The notes: a model not told the origin generated them from the letters alone. DNA of 64,000 nucleotides from Pirellula staleyi DSM 6068 (GCF_000025185.1 NC_013720.1:4836001-4900000); one strand, 5' to 3'. Positions 1 through 9,259 are shown, counted from the stretch's first letter. Numbers and translations are program-made.

Positions 1-2
1 CC

Positions 3-1415
3 GAGGGAGTGATCGTAGAGGTAGGGGCTGTTCGATTTCGGCAGGAGATCGCCTCGGATGGATATAGTACTGTCCATCTCGGTCGGGCATGTCAAGAGTC
101 AGGCAGGCGATTCTATTCGCTAGAAAACAGTATCGAAACGACAAGTCTTGCCAACGACATTCTGCAGAGCAATGGCCTTCCGAAGTCAGTCGTCTCAGTA
201 GACGCTGTGTGGGCACTGCGTGGCATCCAGAACGTCGCGTTGCTCTACCTTGATGGTAGCGATAATCCTGACGAAGCACTCTCTCAACTTCTTGCCACAA
301 GTTTCTGCCTTGGTGGAATGGTTGTCGTTGATGATTGCCACAACTATTTGGGAAATCGGCTTGGCAAAGGAACTCGCATCGCTGAGTTTCTTGAGAACCA
401 GGGAGTCGAGTACAAGGTTGTTGACACCGAACCCGACTACAAGATGCTGATCGCACGGTTCGATGCAGGCGATAAGATGCGTCCATGCGGAGGCTTAAAG
501 CTTACGCCCTATCGCATCAACGTGATTACTTGTATCGACAATGGAGCTGGTCTGGAGCAAGATGCCCGTCTGCTTCAAGGTATGTTAACAGAGCTCGGCC
601 ACAATCCATCTTTAGTACATTTCGAAAAGCCAGACGAGGCGTTGCCTGCGGATCTGAATATCTTTCTGGAAGTGGTTAATGAGCAAATGTTCTCTTTTGC
701 TCCGCGCAACTGGTGCATGCCCAATCCCGAGTGGTGGCAATGGAATCAACTACTTGATCGCTTTGAGTGGATTTTGGCGAAAACTCACGATAGCTTTGCG
801 AGATTTCGCATTCTCACCGATCGCGTGGCCTATACCGGATTCATTTCGGAAGATCGCTTTATTCCTGAAATTCCGCGTGAGCGCAGATGCCTCCACGTTG
901 CGGGAAAGTCCTTGTATAAAAATACGTTTGCAGTGTTGGAAGCTTGGCAGACATACAGAATTCAAGTTCCACTCACAATTGTCTCGAATTACCCACCTGA
1001 ACTTACACCGAAAGATGTCACTTTTTTGAGTGACCTAAGCCGTGAAGAGCTAATTCGACTTCAAAACTCCCATCAGTTTCATTTGTGTCCTTCCAAGTAT
1101 GAGGGATGGGGGCATTACCTGCACGAAGCCTTGGGAGTAGGGGCCGTCGTCGTAACAACAGACTCGCCTCCCATGAGCGAGTTCGGGGCTCCCTCGGAGC
1201 TTCGAGTACCCCCCAGTGGCTTTTACTTCGAATCCCTCGCAACCATGAGACCTGTGACTTCGGCAGGTGTGGCGATGGCTGTCGAGCGGTGCCTATCGTT
1301 GTCCAGCGAACAAGTCGACCTTATTTCCCGCAAGTCTCGCAATTACTTCTTGCACCAACGCCCTCTTTTCAAAGCCAATCTCGAAAACCTAATCAGAAGT
1401 CGTCCATTGGCGTAG
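3..1415 (+). CDS. Methyltransferase-like / glycosyltransferase fusion, 5' end cut by window edge
   Basis: The frame is open to the left edge, so the true start probably lies upstream; the first usable GTG inside the window is at 9. The first 150 residues look like a class I SAM methyltransferase core (IVEVGAVR followed by DGYSTVHLG, then a VVVDDC strand). From about residue 170 the protein resembles a GT-B glycosyltransferase of family 1/4 type, with CPSKYEGWGHYLHEALGVG and a following VVTTDSPPMSEF loop, the usual donor-sugar binding region. It probably modifies a polysaccharide or surface glycan in the cytoplasm. The next genes downstream are broken and unrelated, so there is no operon evidence. 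The glycosyltransferase half is the safer call; the methyltransferase half could be a degenerate fold only. Confidence 0.6.
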   Translation, partial: EGVIVEVGAVRFRQEIASDGYSTVHLGRACQESGRRFYSLENSIETTSLANDILQSNGLPKSVVSVDAVWALRGIQNVALLYLDGSDNPDEALSQLLATSFCLGGMVVVDDCHNYLGNRLGKGTRIAEFLENQGVEYKVVDTEPDYKMLIARFDAGDKMRPCGGLKLTPYRINVITCIDNGAGLEQDARLLQGMLTELGHNPSLVHFEKPDEALPADLNIFLEVVNEQMFSFAPRNWCMPNPEWWQWNQLLDRFEWILAKTHDSFARFRILTDRVAYTGFISEDRFIPEIPRERRCLHVAGKSLYKNTFAVLEAWQTYRIQVPLTIVSNYPPELTPKDVTFLSDLSREELIRLQNSHQFHLCPSKYEGWGHYLHEALGVGAVVVTTDSPPMSEFGAPSELRVPPSGFYFESLATMRPVTSAGVAMAVERCLSLSSEQVDLISRKSRNYFLHQRPLFKANLENLIRSRPLA

Positions 1416-1476
1416 TGAGAGCGCGATAAGCGACAAAATAGGGCATAACTTAAGCTACCTCCCAAGGCAGACCTTC

Positions 1477-2271
1477 CTAAATTGCTTCTACTTTCGCAAA
1501 TTGTTCATGAAAACTTTCGGGGGAGTAGGTGTGAATGGGCAAGACGTGCTGCGGCTTGATGGCCTCGACAAGTGTGATGATGTCGCGAATGTAAGCATAG
1601 CCGCTGACTTGAGCGGAAGTGAAGTCACCCTGGACACCATCAATCACATTTTGAAGTTCCTGCCAATCGGGTTTGGCGAGGTATCCCTTCCAGTATCCGA
1701 ACAGACATCGGCAATGCTTCGGAAGTAATCCATCGAAGTCGGATGCGAGCATTGATGGACGGAACATCATCACAATCCGTTGTTCTTTTCGAAGCACATT
1801 GGCAAGTTCAATCTGAACTTCCTCAAACCTCTTGCGAATTTCAACGAGATTTCTTTTCTCGAAGTGCGAGTTGAAAAACACTCGAATTCCATATTCCATC
1901 GTCGGCTTGGGCGTACCAATTGAATTGCCAAGCAGATGGAGCACAAATGCGGATTAAGCGTCAATCACTAAGGTTCGCCCCGCAGCTTGGGTTGCATTGT
2001 AGATCGTAACGAGCCGATCGAATTCGAGCGCGGAGACGCAGGCCAGTACGAGACTTGGTGCCGACTCGATTAGTTTCTTGATTTCACCCACTAGCTCAAA
2101 TTCAGACCGCCCTTGCTCTCTCTCGCTTCCCAAATGGGTTCCTTCGACACTCAGCACGTCGATCGTTTTGACTAGAACGAAGGCAAGTAGGTCGCGCATC
2201 ATGCTTGGTTTTCGGCCATGATTTCGAAAATCTCCCGTGTGGAGAACAGTCTTGCCATCACCTTCGATGGG
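1477..2271 (-). pseudogene. Truncated MBL-fold (RNase J-like) exonuclease remnant with in-frame stop
   Basis: Read on the minus strand, this is the C-terminal half of a metallo-beta-lactamase/beta-CASP type nuclease. Visible motifs are TGDFRNHGRKP (the metal-binding GDF strand), a VEGTHLG segment, a SAPSLVLACVS stretch and the terminal QHVLPIHTYSPESF. A TAA at 1954-1956 interrupts the frame just after TLVIDA, where relatives normally have an aromatic residue, and the same frame resumes directly after it, so this is a single nonsense change. The N-terminal half, which should carry the HxHxDH metal site, is missing: homology stops at about 2271, where an RHS fragment on the other strand begins. 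The gene is therefore truncated and interrupted, and surely inactive. Confidence 0.7.
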
Positions 2272-2793
2272 GTACGACGCGAATGGCAATAGTGAGAAGA
2301 TTGGATATACGACCGGCGACAACAATCAGCTGACGAGCGATGGAACGTACAATTACACCTATGATGCTGAGGCGAATCGCCTGACGCGAACGTCGATCGC
2401 CAGCGGTGATGTCACGCGTTACGTTTGGGACCATCGCAATCGGCTTTTGGCTGTGATCCAGGAAGATGGCGTTGAGAACTTCCTCAGCGAGACGACGCAC
2501 ACCTACGCCCACCAAAACCGCTGGATCAGCCGCACGGTGGATGCTGTTGGCGATGGCCCTGGCGGCAGCGAAACCACGGTGTTTGTGCACGAGTCGCAGC
2601 AGATCGTGCTGGAGTTTGATGGCTCCGCAGCAAGCGACCTTTCGCACCGCTATCTCTGGGGGCCGAGCATCGATCAGTTTTAGGTGGTCGAGTCCATTTA
2701 CTCAGGGCTGACCATACTATTCAAGCTGATGAGTAGATTGAATACGACGCCCACCGCAATCGCCGTTTGACGGTATACAGCTTTACTGTCGTA
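2271..2793 (+). pseudogene. RHS/YD-repeat protein fragment
   Basis: The plus strand encodes a run of YD/RHS-type repeat sequence: YDANGN, then YTYDAEANRLTR, then YVWDHRNRLLAVI and HRYLWGPSIDQF, ending at a stop at 2681-2683. A further decayed unit (EYDAHRNRRLT) can be read up to about 2793. There is no start codon or signal peptide that belongs to it; the fragment begins exactly where the nuclease remnant on the minus strand stops. In intact proteins these repeats form the large shell of cell-surface or toxin-delivery proteins. Here only the segment normally placed just before the variable C-terminal tip survives, so this is a transferred or recombined scrap. Confidence 0.65.
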
Positions 2794-2843
2794 AGCATTA
2801 TTCCACCACGTCAGTAGTTCACACAGACTACTGACGCCAATGG

Positions 2844-2890
2844 CTAAAAGAAAAGCAGTTGGGACCACTACTTGCGCAGTGGCCCCAACT
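2844..2890 (-). terminator. Rho-independent terminator for the orphan cluster
   Basis: Arms at 2857-2869 and 2878-2890 pair with one mismatch around an 8-nt loop. On the minus strand the hairpin is followed by a T-rich run (2844-2855). It lies about 120 nt after the stop of the Cys-rich gene, as expected for the end of that cluster. A second short hairpin sits just to its left (2810-2831). Confidence 0.6.
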
Positions 2891-3010
2891 AGCAGTGTAG
2901 GTGGTTGTAAGATGGTGAAGGGAAGTCTTTTTTAACAGCGAACTAGGTGAACCATGACCGCGAATGGTCGATTGTTGTAACTAGGCGAACTGGTCCCACC
3001 TCGCGGGCAA

Positions 3011-3403
3011 TCAAGTGCGATCTGTTTCCTTGTTTGCCTCACCTTTCGCGAGGCAGGATGGGCAGATTGGCTCTCCACTTTCGTTCTTGGGCTGGCAGCA
3101 TGACTGGCAGTTCGGCGACATGCACTCGCTGCAATAGCAGATGCAGTATCGGCAAGTCCACGTAAGGTAATGCTTGCAGAGGTGCGATTTGTCGCGCGTT
3201 AGTGAACTGCCACAGGTGCAGGCAGAATCTCGCTGGAGCGGGAACATCTTTTCGAGGGCACTTTCATCCATAAGCCAAAGCTCATCTTCAGCTGCGACTT
3301 CGCCATCTTCAATTGCATCGGCATAGTTGGCGATAGCGGTGCAGAATTGTCCTGCGTCGTCTTCCAGGTGATGGCAGCCACATCGGCAGTTGTTCGATTT
3401 CAT
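3011..3403 (-). CDS. Cysteine-rich hypothetical protein, probable zinc binder
   Basis: This 130-residue protein has no recognised family. It carries many cysteines in pairs and short spacings: CRCGCHH near the N-terminus, CTCGSS in the middle, and CRYCICYCSEC, CQSCCQP and ICPSC toward the C-terminus, enough for three or more zinc sites. A central acidic helix-like stretch (AIEDGEVAAEDELWLMDE) separates the clusters. There is no signal peptide, so it is probably cytoplasmic. It is last in a minus-strand cluster after two other orphan genes and is followed by a hairpin terminator. A role in nucleic-acid or protein binding is possible but cannot be shown. Confidence 0.5.
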   Translation of the reverse strand: MKSNNCRCGCHHLEDDAGQFCTAIANYADAIEDGEVAAEDELWLMDESALEKMFPLQRDSACTCGSSLTRDKSHLCKHYLTWTCRYCICYCSECMSPNCQSCCQPKNESGEPICPSCLAKGEANKETDRT

Positions 3404-3450
3404 AACGGTATTCCCTTGTGAAACAAAAAGATTTTGAGTAAGTGCGCACT

Positions 3451-3651
3451 TCAGTTGCGATTCGAATCCTTGCTATCGCCACCGTCATGGTGATACTTTT
3501 TGATTACCTCGCGCTGGTATTGATCGAGCGTGAGGGCAATCCATTCAGGTTTTTCACTCGCTGAGCGTCGGGCGAGTTTTACCAAGATGATTTCGCCGCG
3601 ACGCTTGGTGTAAGTGATTCGTCGTCCGCGATACCACTTTTCTATTGGCAT
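3451..3651 (-). CDS. Small basic hypothetical protein
   Basis: The 66-residue product is rich in Lys, Arg and Tyr (WYRGRRITYTKRRGEIILVKLARRS), with a C-terminal polar tail. Its ATG overlaps the 3' end of the upstream gene by 10 nt, which suggests translational coupling. No family is recognised. The compact beta-like N-terminus with repeated basic residues would suit a small nucleic-acid-binding protein, but this is inference. It belongs to the same minus-strand cluster as its two neighbours. Confidence 0.45.
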   Translation of the reverse strand: MPIEKWYRGRRITYTKRRGEIILVKLARRSASEKPEWIALTLDQYQREVIKKYHHDGGDSKDSNRN

Positions 3652-4505
3652 GCGTCCTCATAAGTCGGCGTGGCGACTGGTGCCAAATTGGTGTTCTGAA
3701 CTGGTCCCCGCATCGACTTGCGCTCCACGTTGCGAGCCAGTCGGTGCATAAACAGTTCTCGCTTCTTGCCGCTGTAGAAGTCGTACTCCGACGCATCCTG
3801 AAAACCTTGCAAACCCTCAGCAATGCTTGGAAGTTGGAAGACCTGCACTTTGGGAGTTTCGCTCAGGTCGGCAAAGAGTGTCAAACAGCTTGTAAGTTGA
3901 CTGGTCACCCACTCCATCGGAAAGCAAACCAACCCTTGATGTTCGCAAGTGAACTTGCTCAGCATGGTGGGCTCGTCCATCGAAAACTTCTCGCAAAGTG
4001 CTGCAAGTTCGGGGCCATCGCCGCGAATCGTTTGCGATTGCTCGAGCGAGAAGCCAGCCCAGATCCGTGGAAAGACAGGGCTTTCGGCAGCTGCTCGCGG
4101 ACAAAAGCAATCGACGCGATAAAGCGTTGATTGCAACCGCAGCGAGAGTCCTAACAGCTCCGTATTGGACGAGTCGAGTTGAAGTCCCGAGCCTCCATAT
4201 ACAGTGGCGATGCGCAGGTCTTTGTAGAACTTGCTGTTGTCACTTCCACCCCAAAGGACTCCATGTGGCACCTGCGACGCGCCGTAGCCAACGAGTCGCA
4301 GAGCGGGTGCTGAGCGGGCGATGAACTCGTCGAACAGCAGCACAGCTGTGAGTCGGCTGAGTTCGACGAGGTGCGAATCGCCACCAACGCCACGATACAA
4401 GAATCCCATGGCGGAGAGTGGTCGCTGGCGTCGGTAAGGGCGGCGACTGCCAATCTGCCGATGCAAACGATCTACTGGATCAGCTTCATTCTTTTGCAAT
4501 GTCAT
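3642..4505 (-). CDS. Hypothetical protein, first gene of orphan cluster
   Basis: The product is 287 residues long, without signal peptide or membrane segment, and I do not recognise its family. The start is supported by an AAGGA box seven nt upstream of the ATG. The N-terminus is basic (HRQIGSRRPYRRQRP); the middle has a hydrophobic run (LTAVLLFDEFIARSAPALRLVGYG) and scattered cysteines. It is followed with a 10-nt overlap by a small basic protein and then by the Cys-rich protein, so the three are probably cotranscribed. Given the recombinases around it, it is most likely accessory-element cargo. Confidence 0.5.
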   Translation of the reverse strand: MTLQKNEADPVDRLHRQIGSRRPYRRQRPLSAMGFLYRGVGGDSHLVELSRLTAVLLFDEFIARSAPALRLVGYGASQVPHGVLWGGSDNSKFYKDLRIATVYGGSGLQLDSSNTELLGLSLRLQSTLYRVDCFCPRAAAESPVFPRIWAGFSLEQSQTIRGDGPELAALCEKFSMDEPTMLSKFTCEHQGLVCFPMEWVTSQLTSCLTLFADLSETPKVQVFQLPSIAEGLQGFQDASEYDFYSGKKRELFMHRLARNVERKSMRGPVQNTNLAPVATPTYEDACQ

Positions 4506-4536
4506 CTTCAGTTCCTTTTTCTGTTAGACAAGTAAC

Positions 4537-4571
4537 GAAAAAACGCCAACGAGAAACGGATCTCACTGGCG
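4537..4571 (-). terminator. Hairpin terminator between two orphan genes
   Basis: Imperfect arms at 4544-4554 and 4561-4571 flank a 6-nt loop; on the minus strand the hairpin runs into a T tract at 4537-4543. It follows the gene ending at 4734 and lies before the next minus-strand gene, so it separates the two transcription units. Confidence 0.5.
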
Positions 4572-4733
4572 CTCAAAGTTGTTTAAGTTGAATACTGCTC
4601 ACCAAGGAGCAAGTGGCCGGATCACGGTAAAGGCTTCTTTGCCAGTCATTCGGGGGCGTCTCCTAAGCATCTCAACTAGCAGCTGGACCTGATTCCAGCA
4701 TCCCGGGTGACACAAGATTTTTTCGCACTGCTT

Positions 4734-5108
4734 CTAGTGAGAATCCAAACTTGCGCATACTTCGGCTGCGTTCTTAGAATCCGACCAGCTGATGATGGCG
4801 GCATAGCCCCAATCGTTATCTGCCTCGCTGCGGCGATAGAGGTTTCGGAGCCTGCGGGATCGCCAACGAGTCCAGTTCACGTCGTGTCCGAGTGACCTGA
4901 ATCGCTGGATCGTATAAATCATCTCCGCCACGTTGCCCGCGAGTCGGATAAGCAAGTGGCGATGCAAAAGATCGAGTTTGGCGCTCGCGCCACTCATCAA
5001 GTGCATCTCGGTCGTGAGTGAAGCAAATCTCACTCCGTGATACAAACTCAGCGATGGGCTGACCATCACCGTCTCAATCGACACATCACAGCCGTACGCG
5101 ACAGCCAC
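4734..5108 (-). CDS. Hypothetical protein, degenerate M41-peptidase-like
   Basis: From the GTG at 5108 the product is 124 residues. The same frame stays open upstream to 5174 and reads YHEIAEERRLYHLAGHVAVAYG across the GTG, with a GGAGG box near 5170 but no clear start codon beside it. The pattern HLAGH-VAVAYG followed later by LIRLAGNVAE resembles the HEAGH helix and AGxxAE helix of FtsH-type (M41) peptidase domains that stand alone in some bacterial accessory regions. The catalytic Glu is replaced by Leu, so proteolysis is unlikely. Either the gene starts upstream with a lost start codon, or it is a shorter protein. The family link is tentative. Confidence 0.35.
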   Translation of the reverse strand: MAVAYGCDVSIETVMVSPSLSLYHGVRFASLTTEMHLMSGASAKLDLLHRHLLIRLAGNVAEMIYTIQRFRSLGHDVNWTRWRSRRLRNLYRRSEADNDWGYAAIISWSDSKNAAEVCASLDSH

Positions 5109-5177
5109 ATGGCCCGCAAGATGGTACAGCCGACGCTCCTCGGCAATTTCGTGATACTTGACGTTTATCCTCCATCA

Positions 5178-5586
5178 ATAGTTATTTTTGAACTGTTCTA
5201 TTTGCAATTTTTTTTCGTGTTCTGTTGACTCCGAACCTAATGGAACGTTATTAACTTGAAGTCATTGTTAGTAATCTTCACAACTTGCAATAGATCGACT
5301 TAGATACCTGACGAAATCGCACCATCCAGCAAACCGGGATCTGAGTTCAGTTTTGAGCTGAGTCTGGCGATATGCTTTTCTGAGCACTGTTTGGTCTACT
5401 AGTCCGCGTGCTGATGTCCGAAGATTTGGAAGTGATTCTCTTAGCGAATGACTCTGCTGCCAGCTTAAGCAGTCGAAACAGTGGTGAATCCACAAGTATC
5501 GGTCCGATTGTTTCGCTGCCTCGTTTCTCTGGTGGTTTCTGTTTCAATACGATACTACCTCACTTTAGTGATTGAATAGTGACAAG
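5178..5586. other. Intergenic stretch with weak overlapping frames
   Basis: About 400 nt without a convincing gene. Two minus-strand frames of 66 and 75 codons overlap here in different phases and might be the halves of one frameshifted small gene, but neither shows a recognisable motif. The left part (5170-5260) is AT-rich and could hold the promoter of the minus-strand gene ending at 4734. Confidence 0.3.
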
Positions 5587-5621
5587 AAACAAAAATGGCC
5601 CAAGCGATCGCCTGGGCCATT
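5587..5621 (-). terminator. Rho-independent terminator of the serine recombinase gene
   Basis: Perfect 9-bp arms at 5594-5602 and 5613-5621 enclose a 10-nt loop. On the minus strand the stem is followed by a T-rich stretch to about 5587. The hairpin sits just past the last stop of the recombinase reading frame. Confidence 0.7.
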
Positions 5622-5653
5622 CGTAAACTCAATCGACAATGCTGCAAATTCTT

Positions 5654-7605
5654 TTAACGTTCCATATGCTGATGTCCTGGGACCGATGTGAACTCATACT
5701 TGCGATTTCGATGGCGTCGCAGTTTCGCGTAATCGGCCGGAGGTTCATCCAAAATGACAAATGCGCTCGATAATCCTAGATTACGCATACGATTGTCGAG
5801 CTGGATCGATTTCGATACTAGCGCCTGAGTAGTTTGGCCAGGGAGTCGACTTGCGATATCGCGCTGCAGTATTCCTTGGGATGCCAAAAGCACACACTCC
5901 TCTCGAAACAACTCACGCTCGGGTGGAACGAACAGATCTAAGGTCACTTCGCCAGAGAGTAGATCGCGGAGCTCCGGTGTTAAAGCGGAGTCAGCAAAAC
6001 TACCCAAGAGATCTAGCTTGGCTTTAGCGCGTGGATAAAGATATCCTCCATCACAAAGACGCACTAGGTACACTTGGATTTGGGGTGCCAGCTGTCTCAT
6101 AATGTCAGCGAGCTTCCAGGAATCATTTGTGATATGTTCGAGTTCGTGGTGTAAGTGCTTGCGTAAACCTGTTGAACTAGCTGGCAACTTAAGAGGCGTC
6201 CGTTTGCGACGCTCATAAGCCTGCCACTGCAGAGACAGTTTACGCTCACGATCATTAAGTTCCTCTAGCATCTCGCCCAGGAGCGGCTGATGTCCAGTCG
6301 CAAGAATCGCTTCTTTAAGTTTCAGTTTTTCTTGCTCAAGTGCCGATTGCTGCTTTTCGAAGTCAGCTCATACACGATCATCGTCAGTATTCCCTGCCAT
6401 TGCCGCCTCTAGAATCGCATGGTATTGCTCGTCGACGCCGTCGATGCTCTCCAGTTTGTTTGTTATCGCAGCCAGGAGACGGTCGGCGGCAAGCGGACCA
6501 TCAAACCTAATCGAATTCCAACATTTCCACTCGCGAGAAGCGGAACACATCAGGTGATCGGTGATACCATTGCCACCACACACGTATTGAGCGCCACAGA
6601 ACCAGCACCAAACATGCTGACCGAGCGGTGGAGTACGGGATTTAGGAGTGTTCTTGCGTACATCCTTGCCATTAACTCCTTTCCGTTTGTATCGCTTATT
6701 TTATGATCTGAAATCATCCATCCATTCTTGCCACTCAACTTCGTCGAGATAGGCGAGGTGTGGCTCATCGCGATATATTGGGCCCTTTGGATTCTTGACG
6801 GAAATGCGACGTCCCGTTTCGTTGTGTTTAGTCGTATGGCGGAAACCGCGACCAGGTTTACCAATCAGGATCAAATTTCGATAGAAGCGAAGGACCATCC
6901 GGCCATCCCACTTCGTCTTGCGGCAAAACGGTCCTGTTGAGAACTTATTTTCTTAAAATATTCGGCCACTTTTTCGGCATTCCGAGTTTCTTTGAGCGTC
7001 CTAAAGCCAGTATTGACCAAGACACCAGCCCTTTCTTGTTTCAACCACTCCGAGAATGTTTTTGCACCTTTTGGCTAAATATACCCAGCTATTGGTAAAG
7101 GAGTGGCGGCACCTTCTCTTCCAAATCGATTCATCAATTTTTATTTAAGTCGCTTCGACGTATGTGAGTTATGCTGCATATGTTCTTTGCACGCGTCGAA
7201 AAGATACTTTTCCCAGTCTTCTTCGGCAGTGTCGAGAAAGTCATTAGGAGAGATCACTCGCACTCCATGGTTAACAGCAATCCCACAGAGTCGAAATGCG
7301 TCTGTTCCGCGCACCAGGCGCCCTACGTCTTCAAAGATTAGCAGGTCGACTTTGCCTGACCGGATCAACTCTTCGATCTCACACAACTCGGGGCGATCAA
7401 GTCGCTCGCCCTTGCCCTTTGTGTCAACAATCCGAAACTCGATCGTCCCAGAATAGAGTTCTCTTGCAACCGCTTTGCCATGGTCTACTTGGTCTTGTAG
7501 ACTGAGCTCTGTTTGGTTTTTGCAACCAGAAATTCTCGCAACAATTACTTCAACTAAGACTCTACCGTTGCGCGGCCGAACTTCGTCCTTGTTACGAAGG
7601 TACAT
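5654..7605 (-). pseudogene. Large serine recombinase, multiply interrupted
   Basis: Read from 7605 leftwards this is a large serine recombinase of about 650 codons. It opens with an AAGGAG box and a resolvase catalytic domain (VARISGCKNQ with the nucleophilic Ser at residue 26, then LIFEDVGRLVRG). A linker and recombinase domain follow (MVLRFYRN, GRRISVKNPKGPIYRDEPH), then a zinc ribbon (CWFCGAQYVCGGNG with a later CSASREWKCWNS) and a long charged coiled-coil region. The frame is broken by TAA at 7141, TAG near 7077, a frameshift between about 6960 and 6900, TAA at 6701 and TGA at 6368; between these points family-like sequence continues. It formerly catalysed integration or excision of a mobile element and is now dead. 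Confidence 0.75.
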
Positions 7606-8048
7606 TCGCTTGCTCCTTTTTTCTTACCTCCACTTTCAATATTGAATCAGTAAGTCGCCACCGCAGTCGCAGTCCGATGTCTTTGGGTAGCGACTTGATT
7701 GCCGATGACGTCTCGACCGCAAACCAGAGCGGTGACTTACGCGAGTAGCTTTGCAACGACGAGATCGCGAACTGATCGCATGCTGCGATTTCCGAGATTG
7801 GCAGCGATGCCGTTTAGCGCAGGCTTTGAGATGCAGATGATTCTGCAGGGGAGCCATCGAGCGATGGACTTATGAGCGCATGCAATCCATGCTGCATACG
7901 AAAAATGGTCGCGGCATCGGCTTGACCAAGAGATAGTGCTTGCCGTTTATGTACTTATGTACATGTCTTTGACGTCGATTTAGTAGCGTTTGTTCGGAGT
8001 CTTAATAGACACCCAGCTTCGCTGTTTGCACTTCAGGTATGTGAGCGA
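7606..8048. other. Intergenic region upstream of the dead recombinase
   Basis: About 440 nt. The segment next to 7605 carries the ribosome-binding site of the recombinase. The rest contains a short minus-strand frame of 73 codons of unusual, Arg/His/Ser-rich composition and a fragmentary frame reading NGIAANLGNRSMRSV; neither can be assigned. It may be the remains of another decayed gene. Confidence 0.3.
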
Positions 8049-8726
8049 CTAGGGATGCCACTCACTTGGATTGCCGTCGAGGCACTCAAAGATCCGAATC
8101 TTTTCAGGAGGGAGACATAGCTTCTGTGTTCCCTTACCTACTACCGTGATCATGTCGGCAAGCGTCACCGGAAACTCTGCCATCTTGCTAAGCTTCGATT
8201 TGAGGTCCGTTACGACATTCGCACGGGACTTATCGCCAAAGGTAAGCCGATCGATTGGGCGATTGCCTTTCGCATGGCGAGCCAGATGCCACAGAAAGCC
8301 CCACAAGCGATCGTGCCGCACCCAGTCAATTTCGATCTCATGCCCAGCGAAAGCCGCACTTCTTGGCGACTCAACGATCACGAGCGCGCCACTCTCGATA
8401 GCTGCTTCGATTGCCTCTTCGACCGTAGGTATCTCGCCTGATTCGCGCAATAGCCAGTCGCGATTGGAAACGCTCATAAGCCCAATGGCATGGGCCACTT
8501 CGATGACAGCTCTTACTTCGGAGCATCCTCGGAGGGTCTTCCACATTTTATAGGCACGTTGCCGCTGATTGGCGGATTCAAAGTCCCCGCCGAGTCGTTT
8601 GCGATCGTCGTCAGTCAAAACACGATCACAAAGGATTTGAGCACTAGCCACAGTCGAAACAGCCAGCCTCAAACGCTCAAACTCTTCTCGTGCTTTGCAA
8701 TTTGCCGAGTTGTTAGGTGGGGTCAT
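8049..8726 (-). CDS. Hypothetical protein in recombinase-rich island
   Basis: The 225-residue product is soluble, mostly helical in appearance, and belongs to no family I recognise. The N-terminal half has charged helices (CKAREEFERLRLAVS, LTDDDRKRLGGDFESANQRQRAYKMW); the C-terminal half ends ITVVGKGTQKLCLPPEKIRIFECLDG. The gene stands alone on the minus strand, with a divergent HTH gene about 210 nt away and the integrases beyond. The context suggests element-borne cargo or an element maintenance function, but nothing in the sequence proves either. Confidence 0.45.
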   Translation of the reverse strand: MTPPNNSANCKAREEFERLRLAVSTVASAQILCDRVLTDDDRKRLGGDFESANQRQRAYKMWKTLRGCSEVRAVIEVAHAIGLMSVSNRDWLLRESGEIPTVEEAIEAAIESGALVIVESPRSAAFAGHEIEIDWVRHDRLWGFLWHLARHAKGNRPIDRLTFGDKSRANVVTDLKSKLSKMAEFPVTLADMITVVGKGTQKLCLPPEKIRIFECLDGNPSEWHP

Positions 8727-8936
8727 GTTTCTAGCTCTCGTATGAACTCAAAGTTCCCCGCAACAATGACGTCAAGGAGTAACGCTTGTAATTCTATCAA
8801 GCGTCTGTATGGCCATCTAATGACTTACTCATCGGTGAAACCCGAAATCGCACGGTGCGAGCGCCATGCGATCCGATTTTTCGAGAATGGCCGCATGTGA
8901 CAAGACGAACTTTCGATCTTTAATTCACTCGCGCAG

Positions 8937-9239
8937 ATGTCATCTGAGTTGCTAACCGTTCGCAGTGCCGCCTTCCGGCTCGGAGTCACTACAGCCACGC
9001 TTTACAGCTGGCTGGGTGCTTCCGACTGCGGGATCTTCGTGCTTCGCGGGAGCTCGTACACGATCCGATATTTCCAAGGGGGTCCGAGAGGGCAGGGGAG
9101 GATACAGATCGAATCGTCGGAAGTGGAGCGCCTGCTTGAGGCCATGCGAGTGCAACCAAAAAAGGCTCACTCAGCACGCATACCAAGATCACCGACCACT
9201 TATCCAGGGATTACGGTTCCACTCGGAAGACCCAAATAG
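8937..9239 (+). CDS. Small HTH DNA-binding protein, possible excisionase
   Basis: The 100-residue product begins LLTVRSAAFRLGVTTATLYSW, the signature of a MerR/excisionase-type winged helix-turn-helix (HTH_17-like): helix, turn, recognition helix, then a strand pair with RYFQGG and RIQIESSEVERLLE. The last 30 residues are basic and proline-rich. The gene converges on an integrase gene with a 20-nt gap. Small proteins of this kind beside tyrosine recombinases often act as directionality factors; that role here is inferred from position. There is no strong ribosome-binding site before the ATG. Confidence 0.55.
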   Translation: MSSELLTVRSAAFRLGVTTATLYSWLGASDCGIFVLRGSSYTIRYFQGGPRGQGRIQIESSEVERLLEAMRVQPKKAHSARIPRSPTTYPGITVPLGRPK

Positions 9240-9259
9240 CTGAGGATTTCGCTTTCCCC

